DNA of 64,000 nucleotides. It comes from Apoda limacodes. Taxonomy: Eukaryota; Arthropoda; Insecta; Lepidoptera; Limacodidae. The translations under genes and the position numbers were made by a program. Positions 1-13,800 of the stretch are shown one piece after another (positions within the stretch are counted from its first letter, which is position 1; each line of letters begins with the position of its first letter). Location of the stretch: positions 30,313,153 through 30,377,152 of the forward strand of contig OX291545.1 of NCBI GenBank assembly GCA_946406115.1, in the 5' to 3' direction. The notes under the pieces were generated by a model, which had not been told where the DNA came from, did no database searches, and worked only from the letters and a program-made list of their open reading frames with translations.

Positions 1-879
1 TCCGCGTGTCTAAGACATTAGTCGTCCTTACCACATACCTAGGATTTTAACGCTACGCTAATGCATAGACTAAACCATAGTTCTTACATACATATTGCTA
101 TCGGTAATTGTTAACCAGCAAGCGACAACTCGCTGTTATTTACTAACTGGAACTTGCTAGACACTTGTATAAAGAATGGCTCTGTTCCGCGAACGCGATC
201 GAAATTAGAACTGACATTAGTTTTCACGCTGTAATGTGGGTCAATTAGTGTTACTGTACTACACTAGATGTTGTCATTTCTCGTACTTAAAAAAAGTTAC
301 TCAACTATGGTCATTACTCTATGAGCGGGGAAACCCCGATGCGCATTCGACATAGATTTGCGCACTCTTCATTGTTTATGGTAATTGGTCGGTAGCTAGA
401 TATTATTTTATTCATTAATTTCTTGAAAAGAACTAACATTAAAAATATATACTTACTGCTTAATTAGTGTGGTGTGGTGTGTGAGTAAAGCATTAACATG
501 GCAAGTGAGGAATAAGGGCCGTATACTCCAAAAAAGGTAAAGATAGGATAAGATATGAAGGAGAAAAATAAATAGAAACTGAACAAAGAAGAAGATATTT
601 TGGATACGATAAGAAATTTGTATGATGACTGTAAAGAATAATGTTTTTATGTCGCTTTTTATCTTACGTGTTAATTTAAAATAAATAAAAATTTAAACGG
701 CAATTTTGTAGTTTTGATTCCAAAACACGGCAATCTGGATCCCAAAACACGGCAATTTTGGTTTTAGTGGCTTAGGTTGCTTCAGTTTGTGGTAAGGTAC
801 GACATTTCACCACTAGCACAATTACAGGAAAGACCTCAAACATTTACGTTACAAGTGTTTATTTTTTGAAGTGTGGGCA
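1..879. other. AT-rich sequence, no gene seen
   Basis: No splice-compatible coding exon, RNA gene or recognised repeat could be supported in this stretch. It contains short low-complexity runs only (GTGGTGTGGTGTGTG near 470). Confidence 0.5.
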
Positions 880-887
880 ACACAGAA

Positions 888-1392
888 CAGTGCTGCCACC
901 TTAGCGCTTTCGGAGTTGGATCTAGCGCTTTTTTGGGACACAGCGCCGAAATTTTAATATTGACTCCTAAAGCATTTTTATGGCAGACCAAACTTGTAAT
1001 CACGTCGCAATCTTGCCAAAAAGTAGGAATAACGCAGCAACAACGTAATTAGTTTAGCTTCCGTTCCATTTGTTTAGGGTATTCCCCAACTAAAATAAAT
1101 TATTTCTGGTTATTGGTTAACGATGTGCAACCTGGACCTTCAGGAATTCAGTCAACTCACGCCGATCCTTCTGACATCGAAAGCGATAAGCCATACTTAT
1201 TAATATTAATTAAGATTTAAAATTATGCCAATTTGTATTGAAATAAATAAAAACTTCTTACTTTTATGCATTTTATGGTCATGCAAAGCTAGCGGAATTT
1301 AGCGCTTTGTTTTGTTACAGCGAATTAGCGGAATCTAGCGCTTTTTTGAAGCGCTTTTAGCGCTGATTGGCCTCCGAGAGGTGGCAGCACTG
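888..1392. mobile_element. hAT-type non-autonomous element (505 bp)
   Basis: The ends are inverted copies of CAGTGCTGCCACCT (left) and AGGTGGCAGCACTG (right). They are flanked by 8-bp direct repeats, acacagaa at 880-887 and ccacagaa at 1393-1400, with one mismatch. CAGTG-type ends and an 8-bp target duplication are family traits of hAT transposons. The subterminal parts repeat the motif TAGCGCTT many times, which could be transposase binding sites (inference). A short plus-strand reading frame near 1120-1215 encodes QPGPSGIQSTHADPSDIES and may be the tail of an internally deleted transposase; this is speculative. Confidence 0.72.
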
Positions 1393-1400
1393 CCACAGAA

Positions 1401-2410
1401 CCAAGATGATAGTTTTCAGGGATTCTCGGCATAGTAAGTTTTCAACTGCTTAAAAACATATTTATACCAAAGTACTCGGACGCGACCCGACCGTTAAGTA
1501 TATAATCTTACATACTGACGACTGTTTACAAAAAAACTCAATCATAATCTATATTTTTAGTTTCGTCTGTCTTTGGAAATTAATATTTGAAAATTATTAG
1601 GTCTTTATAAATTAAATTGTCGCCGAAGAAAAAAAAAAGCCGATTCTTCCGAAGATGGTTGTCTTTAATGTCTATTTTCATTATTGTTTTGAAGGGTTTA
1701 TTTTTTGTTTATAAAAATTTATTACTATAACTGTTGATTTATTTCCAAATAATATTTTAAAGTGTCTGTCTGGCATAATAATTAAGGGTAATTCTTTTGT
1801 AAAAATTAGGTAAATATTTTGTGGATTCGGTAAAATAGAGTTGGCAGCATATACTAATCTGTGGTTTACATAATAGTTTGTTTGTTTACCTACTTAGTTT
1901 TTGCCAAAATTTATAATCACAAATTATATAGTATATGTTGTACCAACAGATAGGACACTCCCCTCATGACTGAATGAGTTAGAAGTTAAGCTTACGAGAG
2001 GAAACACCGCAAGATGGCGCTACTTCTAGTGATTGCGAAGTATCGATATTAGTGATGGCTGATTCGTTATCGATCTATTATGGTTTGATTTGTTGTATTG
2101 TTTTTTATAATTCTAAGTCAAATTCAAGTTTTGTCAGAGAAATTTTAGATTTATTTTAAGAATAAAGTGTATCAGGATGCAATGAAAGAAAACCACAACT
2201 GTTTTTTTTAATAACTTATTTATTTTAATACTTTTTTTGTCATTTAAAAGTTTATAAAACATCAGTGAAAGTAAATTTTCTTCTTTTCAAAGAATGTTGC
2301 AATTAATTTCCTTATATAATGCGTTAACATTAGTGCCTCCATTACAGGTCTTAATCCAGTCAACAGAAATATAAAAAAACTAGATATCTCCTCCGCACTC
2401 ACTAAATTTG
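1401..2410. other. AT-rich intergenic sequence, no gene seen
   Basis: There are no long reading frames. A GC-richer patch at about 1975-2090 contains two TATCGATA-like motifs, but no exon can be tied to it. Confidence 0.45.
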
Positions 2411-2660
2411 CGGCGTTATCGGCGTGGGATAATTGGTAGTGCGGCCGGTTGTTGCTGTGCAGAGGGCGTGGGTTCTATTCCCGCACTGGACAAACATCTA
2501 TTTTTGTCTTGAGTGTGGGTGTATTTATGTATGTATTTACAAATAAAAGTAATGTTATGTATTTGTATTCATTGTCTGGTATCCATAACACAAGCTTTGC
2601 TTAATTTAGGGCCAGACGGCGTTGTGTGTAATGTCCAAATATATTTATTATCATTATTAT
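2411..2660 (+). repeat. tRNA-derived SINE
   Basis: The head (about 2411-2490) resembles a tRNA gene: a TGGTAGTGC box-A-like part and an internal B box, GGTTCTATTCCC. A conserved body follows, containing TGTCTGGTATCCATAACACAAGC and GTAATGTCC, then an AT-rich tail of TATTATTAT. This is the layout of RNA polymerase III-derived insect SINEs. The copy is older than a functional one because the B box deviates from GGTTCGAATCC. Confidence 0.6.
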
Positions 2661-2667
2661 TATATTC

Positions 2668-2890
2668 AAGGCAATTCCTTGATTAAAGTAAGAAAGCTTG
2701 CTATAGATGCAGCAATAGTTCGTCCACGTTTTGTTTGGTTATACATGCCGGGAACCATTAATTTTCGGGGATAGATCCCTATCCCTCCCTGTGCCAAATT
2801 TTAGCTCAATTGGATGCTCAGTTGCCATTTGAAGGAAGGAAGAACAAATTAACTCACTTTCGCATTTATTAACAAAAGATATGGCAGATG
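2668..2890 (+). repeat. Interspersed repeat, 'TAGTTCGTCCACG' family
   Basis: It shares its order of motifs with copies at 6880-7147, 7418-7730, 7740-8060, 10860-11275 and 54240-54520. The order is CTTGATTAAAG, AGTTCGTCCACG, a ccgggaa/ttttcggg block, CCCTGTGCCAAATTTTAGCTC and TCGCATTTAT. It is probably the 3' part of a LINE or SINE family. The parent element was not seen. Confidence 0.55.
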
Positions 2891-3707
2891 TGATAATTTC
2901 TGAATTATAGTCAATTCTTCCTCCTTATCTCTGTAATTTGCCAAATAAAAAAACTAAAATAATCGACACTCATAAGTAGATAACTAGACATATATAATTT
3001 ACAGGTAAATTAAATTAAGTTTCCAAACAGTTTTAGAATATTTAACCTAGCTACCTACTTGCCTAAGAAGAAAACTTTTAATTGCTATTAAGTACGGAAC
3101 CTTCAGCTCAGTGTACGATTCTCTGACTAGCGTTTAACCATTTTTTTTTAAATTTAGTATTTAGGTATCCAAGGTTTTGGATGTGGAGGAAGATGGAGAT
3201 GTTAGTAAATGGGCTGTGATAAAACGGTGCACGAGATAACTTGCATTGTTTTGTTTTGTTTTCTGATTGTAACGAACGACCCATATCAAATATGATGTTC
3301 ATCAATTGAACAACTAATCAACCTAAAATAGTCCACATTTGATTTAGCCCTTTCCCAATAAACGCCAACGCATCCAGTCAGTTCCAGCTACCTTTTTTTG
3401 CAAGACCAATGCCTTAAAGGCAGACGTATTCTAGAGTTCTAGAGTCCTAGTAGAGACCACAGTGCCCATTACAAGAGATAAACAATACAAAATAGTAACA
3501 GACATATATAGTAAAGAAAATATAACTTATATCAAGACAAACTAACTTATCATTAAATGTTTTTCATCATTGAAATTAATACATTATTAGTTATGTGTAT
3601 TCAATAATATTATAGTGTATATTTATATGAATATTCTATTTTATCAGTACTCGTGCAGCGGGGGATCAGTACTTAATAGCATTTTAAGTTTTTGTGGAGT
3701 AAAATCA
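2891..3707. other. 3' flank of the THAP transposase-like gene
   Basis: AT-rich sequence between a repeat and the stop codon of the minus-strand gene. It probably holds that gene's 3' UTR. No consensus AATAAA on the minus strand was found close to the stop, so the transcript end is unknown. Confidence 0.4.
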
Positions 3708-4852
3708 TTACTTTTTGATTTTCCTAGTTTTTTTATACTTCTGTAAGGCAATTTTTTGAATAAACGTCATTTCACTTTCCCTTATTTTCTCCCTGACTGC
3801 TCCTTTTAAAATCAAATTTATATTTTTGCACCAGTTATGGATTTGTAATGTTGCAGCCATTATAAAAAAACAATTTTGCAATTCTGCTTTATGAGTGGAG
3901 CAGCCAAGCCAATCTACATCATATTTCTCATTAAATATATTTTTAATATTATCAATGATACCTTTTTTATGACAACTTTTATTTAAATAGTCATTAGTAA
4001 TATTAACAATATTAGAAAATGCTACAATTATCTGTGTACTTGGGTATTTTAGGTTCTTATTTTTTAAAGAGGTCCGTTCTCTAAATTCTATTAATTTATG
4101 GACCTCCATAGTATCCTTTGATAGGTACGTTTTTGTGCATTGATGACACTTAATTTTTTTTGTCATTCTTCTGGCTATATATCCACAAGTATATGATCTG
4201 GCGTTAATATTTATTTTTTCTTTAATAACTTCGGAAAGTCTATTTTCCGAAATATTTTGTAGATTCTCGGTCTCATAGATAAAAAAATCCATATTCGGAG
4301 CAGATACAGGATCTGGACACATTAAATTCTTTAAGTCCAATATAGCTGTGCCTATATCCTCTTCACAATTGCTGTGTTTGGAGTGAACACTTAAAATATT
4401 AGTCACTAATAAAGATTTAAATGAGCTTTGGAAAGTATAGGTGTCCGGATTTACAAATCTGTAATTATACGATCTTATTTTTCCAAAAAAATTCTCCAAA
4501 GGGTCTTGATTCAAATTTCTGGTATAAAAAAAGATAATGTCTTCAGATAAAATTAGTTTTGCAATTCTAATAAGACTTTCCAAAGTTATAACCCAATTAC
4601 GTAGAGTAGGGACAGATTTTGTTACATTTTCACCATTTTTATTTTCAATAAATTTTATATTTTTTATTATTTTAATAGCGCTTTGCCAAAATTGTATGTG
4701 TTGACTTTTTTTCTTCACTGGTCCGCGTAACTTTCCTGGAGTATTTCCACTTCTGGATCCGTTGCAGCTATCAAATAATTTATCAAAGAATTGTACAGCT
4801 TCAGCTGTATTTTTTATAGTAGGGCTGACTGTACTGCCGTCTTGCCGTTGTG
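3708..4852 (-). CDS. THAP9-like gene, exon 6 (last catalytic acid, stop)
   Basis: 1145 nt, acceptor TTAATTCCAG, stop TAA at 3710-3708. The exon extends 134 nt upstream of the first GTG in its open frame. That added part encodes TAEAVQFFDKLFDSCNG, which fits family sequences. NQDPLENFFGKIR carries the terminal acidic residues. A CHQCTKTYLS pair of cysteines lies later in the exon. Confidence 0.85.
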
Positions 4853-7800
4853 CTGGAATTAAAAGTACAGTGAATCAATTAATATACTTATTGCATAACA
4901 AATACATTAAATATAATTAAAATGTTTGATTGCTTAATTGGTCTACCAGGCATCCTTTGGGTAAACTAATGGTTAAAGAAACAGATAGGTGATTGCTATT
5001 CCATAACTAATGATATATACATGTAAAGATAAAACATTGTAATATGTATAAAAAAATCGGCCAAGTGAGAGTCGGACTCGCTCACGAAGGGTTCCGTACC
5101 ATTATCTATACAAACAGCAAAAAAATCACGTTTGTTGTATGGAAGCCCCCCTTAAATATTAGTTTTTTTTTTAATTTCACTATTTATTTTTAAAGTAAAT
5201 ATATAAATAAATATTCTGTAAATATTTCAAGCGTCTTCCTGTTGCCGTTATCAATATAGACATAGACATAGACATTTCTTTATTTAACACACAAATACAA
5301 CACAAGCAAAAACATAAAAAAAAATATTTACACATAGTTATTACACAAGCATTTAGATAATACCTATTAAAAAAAAGAAAACAATAACAATAACATTAAG
5401 AAAATAAATACACAAAGAAGAAACTAATTCTAAGACTATTTACTAAATTATTATAAAAATTGTAATACATAAATAAAAAATAAATAAATTGATATTAATT
5501 AAAATAATAATGTCAATAATATGATCAGCTCAGATCGAGCAAAAACGAGCAAAAAAATTCACGTTTGTTGTATGGCATGTTTATTTTGTTTAATTTTTAG
5601 TATTTGTTGTTGAAGCGGCAAGAGAAATACATCTTCTGTGAAAATATCAACTGTCTAACTATCACGGTTCATGAGATACAGCCTGGTGACAGACGGACGG
5701 ACGGACGGACGGAAGGGACGGACGGACAGCGGGGTCTTAGTAATAGGGTTCCGCTAATTACCCTTTGGGTACGGAACCCTAGAAATCGGCCAAGTGTGAG
5801 TCGGACTCGCGCACGAAGGGTTCCGTACCATTATCTATTAAAATGGCAAAAAAATTACGTTCGTTGTATAGGAGCCCCCTTAACTAATTATTTTATTTTG
5901 TATTTTTTATTATTTGTTATAGCGGCAACAGCAATACATCTTCTGTGAAAATTTCAACGGTCTAGCTATCACGGTTCATGGAATACATCCTGGTGACAGA
6001 CGGACAGACGGACGGACGGACAGCGGAGCCTTAGTAATAGGGTTATAGTAATAATTTACTTACTAAATGTTGCTGTGTATCGCAAAGTTGCAGCCACACG
6101 TTCACTCAAAACTTTAGTGCAGTTGCTGACCTTCATTTTTTTTATTCTGTCAGGCATGATGTGCTCATCAGTTAATTTGGGCAACATTCTTATTTGCCCA
6201 ATTTGACAATCATAATTATAAACATCTATTATGTCTTGCCATTTTACTACTTTTTCTTCGAAGAGCATGTTTTTTGTCAACATATTGTTTCTGATGCCTT
6301 TTAATAAATGTGGAGGATCGTAAATTACACTAATTTCACAACCTTGAATAAGTATCGTATCATCTGAAACAAAGAAAAAACACAGTTTTGAATAAGCACA
6401 TTGTTTTCAACGTCTATAGAGATTGTTAACATTAAGTTTAACATTAAATGATTTCGTGTTTAATTTAGAATCTCAGTATTAACATATCACACTTTTATCT
6501 CTTACTTACTATGCTTATTATACAGTGAATATTATTAATTTTTTATGTATAATGTTTACGGATTATATGGTCTACAATAAATATTTTTAGGGTTCCGTAC
6601 CCAAAGAGTAATTAGCGGAACCCTATTACTAAGACTCCGCTGTCCGTCCGGCTGTCACCAGGCTGTATCTTATGAACCGTGATAGTTAGACAGTTGAAAT
6701 TTTCACAGAAGATGTATTTCTATAGCCGCTATAACAACATATACTAAACACCAGAATAAAATAAATATTTAAGGGGGCTCCGATACAACAAACGTGATTT
6801 TTTTGCCGTTTTTATAGATAATGGTAGGGTACCCTTCGTGCGCTAGTCTGACTTGCACTTGGCCGATTTCTATTATTAGTTTATCGGCGTGGGATACTTA
6901 CGTCAACTCCTTGATTTTACTAAAGAAGTTTGTTATAGCAAGCTATAGCTGCAGCTATGGTTCGTTCGTGGAATTTGGTTATAGTTATATAGCAAGCTAT
7001 AGCTGCAGCTATGGTTCGTTCGTGGAATTTGGTTATAGTTACTCCCGCGAGAGTTGTTGAATTTTCCGGTATGAAAAAAAGCCTATGTCCTATTCCAGGA
7101 CCTAGCCTATATGTGTGCCAAGTTTTATCCCGATCCATCCAGTGGTTGCTGTCACCAGGCTGTATCTTATGAACCGTGATAGTTAGACAGTTGAAATTTT
7201 CACAGAAGATGTATTTCTATAGCCGCTATAACAACATATACTAAACACCAGAATAAAATAAATATTTAAGGGGGCTCCGATACAACAAACGTGATTTTTT
7301 TGCCGTTTTTATAGATAATGGTAGGGAACCCTTCGTGCGCTAGTCTGACTTGCACTTGGCCGATTTCTATTATTAGTTTCTAGATTTTGCCAGCAACTCC
7401 ACCCGCCCTAAATTTGGTTATCGGCGTGGGATACTTACGTCAACTCCTTGATTTTACTAAAGAAGTTTGTTATAGCAAGCTATAGCTGCAGCTATGGTTC
7501 GTTCGTGGAATTTGGTTATAGTTATATAGCAAGCTATAGCTGCAGCTATGGTTCGTTCGTGGAATTTGGTTATAGTTACTCCCGCGAGAGTTGTTGAATT
7601 TTCCGGTATGAAAAAAAGCCTATGTCCTATTCCAGGACCCAGCCTATATGTGTGCCAAGTTTTATCCCGATCCATCCAGTGGTTGAAGCGTGATTGAGTA
7701 ACAAACAACCAAACATCCAAACTTTGGCATTTATAATATTAATGAGATAGCTGGTAATTAATGAATTTTGCCAGCAGCTCTACTCGCCCTAATTTGGTTA

Positions 7801-10800
7801 TCGGCGTGCGATTCTTAAGTCAACTCCTTAATTATACTCGTACTAATGAAGTTTGCTATAGAAAGCTATAGTTCGTTTAACTCTGTTGTAGTTATTCCCG
7901 CGGGAACTTTTGAATTTTTCGGGATAAAAAGTAGCCTATTCCAGCTATATGTATGCCAAGTTTCATCCCGATCCGTCCAGTGGTTGAAGCGTGATTGAGT
8001 AACAAACATCCATTCATCCATACAGACAAACTTTCACATTTATAATATTAGTAGGATTATTGACATAAACCAAACATAGCACTTGCTTTAGAGAAGTAGT
8101 TCCCAAAGTGGTCCAGGTGGTAAAATGTTGGCTTGACATCACCTATCAATGTAGGCAAATAATATTGTAAGAAGCTCAGGGACTGTTCCTTGTAAAAACT
8201 TGCATATTCCATATTCCGTATATCTACAGCAAATTTCCTTACTTAGATCTAATCTTCACATTTTTTGTCGAGTTTTGGGAATATGGTAGCATTGTAGCTA
8301 CAGGGGGTCCACCGGAACCAGCTAAATTTTGAAACTGGTATATGAGAAACAAAGTCTGGGAACCTCTGCTTTAGAGTAAGCATAATTAAAGCATCTTACC
8401 AATTTTTAATCCACTTTCATGCTGATATTGTTTAGTAACTTCCTGCAAGCTTTTTATTGCACTCTGGAAAGTAACTCCTTGATCACATATAAATGCTATA
8501 GGTTTCAATCCTGTGCTTTTGACTGAGGCAACTATATCATTTAAAATCTTTTTTATTTTTATTGCTGGCATTGTACCCTCACAAAAATAATAAGCAATTG
8601 GTTGTCTCCATGAGGCACAAACACCTCTGACCATGAAAACCAAAGCATGATCAGCAAATTTGGGATAATCTTGTTCCTCTATAAATCCATGTATAATGTC
8701 ATCTGGAGGCGAAAAATTCACATGTGAAGATAACTGCACTTCATCAAAGACAATGCTGCACAATCTTTTGGCCATATTCCAATTGGCTACTTTTTCTCTT
8801 AGAGTTGTAAAAAGTGCAGTATTAATGCCACTTTCTATTTTGATTACCTGCAAAATTCTATTAATCGTTCTCTTTGTTGGAAGTGAGAAGATTTTTTGCA
8901 ATAAATTATAGCCTTTTGGGCTTTGTTTGTAAAGAGACAGGCTCAGAAGCTTCTCCTCTATGGTATAACGCCTTGCTTTCTTCTTTTTGCGCGATATCCT
9001 TAACTGCATTATAATAAATTTTTTCTGAAGATAATCTAAGTTTTCTGTAAGTTTTTGAAACGATTTGCATTCACTCAATTTGTTGGCATCCTTTATGTTT
9101 TTTTTGCAATCACCGCCAAACAATTTTCTACCTTTGATAATTTTTTTACAATTTTCGTATAATCTTCTGCAGCGTGGTGTCAAATCTTTAATTTTCGTAA
9201 CAAGACGTGGTGTTTTGGCTACAGTTTTACGAGATTGTGTAACTGAAAAAAAAAACAACTATATAAATTAGGGAAATGATATAGGTATTGTGAAATTGGT
9301 GTGTCGTTATAATACAATACAACATAATAAATATATAATGTTATTGATTGATAAGAAGTGAGGAGATTAACGTAGCGAAGGATTCTAAAGTAGAATCCTG
9401 AGTGTAGTGAGGGAATCGATTTACGTCACCCAAGCTAAAAATATTTTGTGACCAAGTAATACCCTCTAATTTTTATCCCCTTATAAAAAAAGATATAATT
9501 TCAGGCACAACTCATAAAAAATAAAAGTATAATTATTGTTTAAAGTACATAAATTTATTACATTTAAAACATTTTGACAGTTACAATGACCCAGTTGGCA
9601 TTTTTTTTAACAGAAATTGATCGAAATACATTGCTACCTGCTTCGGGAGCAAACGTGCACTTTGCTCCCGCCTAATGGCAAACCAATCAACGTTTTTCGA
9701 ATAGATGAAATCAAAATATTTTTTTGCAACTACTTTCGATTACGTACATTTATCATATAGGTATATGAGAAGTAGAACATTTTTGAGTACCAATGTTGTA
9801 AAACAAAATAGCAAAATTATGTAGATTAGAAAATTTTAGAAACCTATAATGAACAATTGACAATTTTATGTTGACTCCAGGATAGTCTTATATTTATAGT
9901 ATTGTAATACTTTGTATTTATATAAATGTATCCAACATATGATTTATTGATGAATCCAAAGTAGAAATACAAATTTATACAAACCAACCAAAATAATCTT
10001 AAAATTCATCTAATTGATAACTGGAAAGGACAAGGTATAAGTAAATGTATAGAGCGAGTTAATCTCAAACCTACAATTTTTCTGACAATGATATTATAGT
10101 GCAGTTGGGTCAAAATCATTTCGAAAAAGAAGCCGATAAGGAGGGTCCATTTAGGTTGGGATTTAGGAAGCATAGCGTTCGTCGAGAAACCAACAATAGG
10201 TGGGAACTAATGCACGCTCTGCGAATGCACGTAGCGTGCGCGCAGTTGATTTTAGTGCGTTTGCGAACACATTAAAATGTATGGGAAATGTTGCATTGCA
10301 TGATGTGTTGCAAATAATCTGTACGCACCTTTAGACGATCCTGTAGTGGCGACCGTACAAAATCGCTACTGAAGCAATGGCGCGCAAACACGACTTAACA
10401 TCAAACACTTACGAACTGCCTCAACATGTGGAAGGTTGAACCATGGTTAGTCGTCCACCATTGACTGCTTGATGTTGGGAGTGGCGCATAGACGTGTGCA
10501 TGTATGTATGTTTACACATATGTAAATTTGTACATATATGTTTATATTTTCTAGTAGTGTCAATTTTTAATATACTGTTTGTGTTTTATGTATATTTATA
10601 TGTGTCCTTGTGTTTTTATTTATATGTGTACTAGTCGTTGCCTAAAATTCTAGTACCTGGTGGACCGTTTTTTTTTTACATCGCTATCTATTGTCAAGTA
10701 GCTTTAGTGTTGCTGTGTCGGTAATAATGTGATGTCAGGAAGAGTCATATTTTTCACCTTATTATTGCATGAAACGACGTTTTCTAAAAATGAAACCTAC

Positions 10801-13800
10801 ATTGATCGATTTATCGCTCCCAACACCCTCTGCACACTAAATTTCATGAACATCGGTGAAGTCGTTTCCAAGATTCAGATTATAAATATATATACATGAA
10901 TTGCTCGTTCAAAGGTATTACGTTTTTACGGAATAAAAGTCTAGCCCACGTCTTTCTCCGTCTTTTTAATATCCCTGTGCAAAGTTTTTAGCTCAATTGG
11001 ATGCTCCTTTGTGACGTGATGCAGGGACAAACGGACAGACATACTATCGCATTTATAATATGCTAGCTTTTGCCCGCCCTAAATTCTGTCATCGGTGTAG
11101 GATTTCAATGGCAACTCCTGAATTATGAAATAAAAAACCAACTAATTCCTGACGTTTTCAATAAGTTTATGTCCTTGCTCGGGACATCTCCATGCCAAAT
11201 TTTATCTTGATCGGTATAGCGGTTTGAGCGTGAAGAGGTAACAGACAGAGTTACTTTCGCATTTATAATTTCTTTAGTTTTAGGTATATGTATGCATACG
11301 ATTGTGCTAGAATGTAATTATTATGGCGCTAATTCCACTAGTACTCTTAAATATCTGAATTCCTTTACACGATTGACGATATTTGACGATTCACATGGTG
11401 CGCCCCCTATGCTACATGAAACAAAAAAAAAAATGACATGTGTTTTTTAATTTTTTTTTTCGTAGCTTACTAACTTATCTATATGACCTACTTAGTGTTT
11501 CAATACATATTGTATACCTGTTTGCTGACTATCAAAGTATCGTATTATTACTTTAGATAGAACTTCTTGCCAGCTCTTTTTGGCAGAAATTAACATTGTT
11601 TACATTGTATTGATGATTCGAAAGTATTCTCAGAAATATATTTGAATAGGTATAGTTTGATTTGCAAAACGAACGACTGTTGAAAGACGGTGCAGTGTAG
11701 TAGCAGTAAAAAATGCGGGCGATCCGAATAGGTACATTTTAAAAGGACTAAATTATCCCGAAAATGTGCTAACCCATGCCCGGCTTGGGCAGCTGCCCCT
11801 CCCTGCCCCTACCTGGCTTCGCCCTTGCATGCTAGCAGTTTTCAGCAAGGGTTAAATAGTGAATAGAAATATAAATATATATAAATCAAATACTTTAGAA
11901 TAGTGGCATGTAATTCACAGAAAACCTGAGTACTCACATAATGGTTTCATCTTTAATAAATTTTCTGATTTGGGTAGACTTTGATAGGTATCTTGAGATA
12001 AATGATGCTCTTCATCACTCAATTTCAATAACTTGGTACCATGTAACAACACATCTTCTGAATCTTCGAGCTTTCTTTTCACATTTGAACACTCAGCTTT
12101 ATTTTTTTCTGTAAAAGAAATGTTTACAGTAAAATAATAAAACCATGTATTTTACATTTAAATAATAGTGTGAGTAGGTACATGGTGTAAATAAGCTAAT
12201 TTGTACAAAGTGTATCACAGTTCCTGTCTTATTTTTTATACTTATTTTCATTGGCTGAATTATATACAAGCATAGGCATATATATCCCGGGTGTCCACTC
12301 ATAATGCTTAAAAAAAATCCCTGACTTTTCAAAGTCAAAGTCAAAATGGTTTATTCAAATAAGGATTTTACAATCACTTTTGAATCGTCAAAGTTATAAA
12401 ATATTATTTTCCCTGACCAACCATCAAAACAAAAAGCCAATTATATCCATAATCAAACCTATTTATTACTATACTAGCTGACCCGGCGAACGTTGTTTCT
12501 TTTTTTAAAACATTGCCGCACCAACCTATTGTGAAAGGGTTGTACAAATTCAGAAACCTTCCCCGACGTGTGCATAACAACTTACTCAAATTTCATTACA
12601 AACGGTTTACCACTATTGCACGAGTCCGACTCGCACTTGACAATTTTTTCTTTCTCAGAAACCTTCCCCGGCGTGTGCATAACAACCTACCAAAATTACG
12701 ACCCTTTCAGAAAATGCTATTTTATCGGATGCCTACGTCATACAAAGAACACACCCTCCAAGTTTTAGATCTCCATGAGCGGTTTAGGCTGTGCGTTGAT
12801 CCGTCAGTCGGTCATTCAGGACAAAGCATTTTATAAACTAAAAGTGCAAAACCTCTTTAAGCTTAGAAACCTTCAAATGAGGTACTAATACAGTATGTTG
12901 ACTTTCCAGACATTCCAATTAGTATTTCCAAGAGTATTTGCTTATGTTTTTATGTGAGTTCAACTTTTTTTCACTGGCAGTCCCTGACCACCTTGAGCTT
13001 CCCTGACTTTCCAGAAAGTGTTTCAAAATTGATTGGAATGAAATGAACATAGTCAGTAAATGTGGGACTGTAGTTGTATTGTTTCATAGCATACAGCTCA
13101 TATTCTCAGAAAAGATGTGGTAAAGAGTACTTACTCTAAGCCCTTGATTGTATATGAAAGCATTGATGCGTATAGATAAAGCAAAGGAAAGTGTACCAGG
13201 ATCGCAGCGAATAGCAGTCTTTGGTCTGTTTCTACCCCTTTAAGGAACAGAAGTGATGTTATGTATGTATGTATATTCCACGAAATGTAAAAATGCAATT
13301 TTATTTTAAAACTTTTGAACTATTTTGTGTTATCAAACAACGTTCATTATTCTACATATTACTAGTTCTGTTTTTTTCTTTCCTAATTTAACCACAGTGA
13401 TTAGATGGCAGAATTTTAAAAGTAAGTACCTAAAAATATTTCAAAAAGTGGTTGAAGTCAATGTAGTTTAAGAAATAAATATTTAAGTCAAAGCCCTTAA
13501 GTCTGAGGAGAGACTTTGCCTCCCTGTGTGTGTTCTACCGCTTGTACAATGGATTGTGTTCTGAGGAATTGTTCGAAATGATGCCCACGGCTACTTTCTA
13601 CCATTGCACTGCTCGCCATGGACAGGGAATTCATTCTCACACTTTGGAACCGAAATGGTCGCGTACAGTGCGGTTTCCGAGAAACTTCCTCCCGCGAACG
13701 CTTGGATTGTGGAATGAGCTCCCTGCCAAGGTTTTTTCTAAGGACTACAGTATGGGGTTCTTCAAAAAAGAAGTTATTAGATTTCTGAAGGGTCGGCAAC

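Noticed and set aside
6920..7720. Repeated minus-strand frames encoding the same ~72-87 residues
   Set aside because: They come from the tandemly duplicated short repeats. There is no start context or domain.
12513..12836. 107-residue plus-strand frame
   Set aside because: It falls on the CTAGCTGACCCGGCGAAC repeat and contains its internal duplicated block, so it is not a gene.
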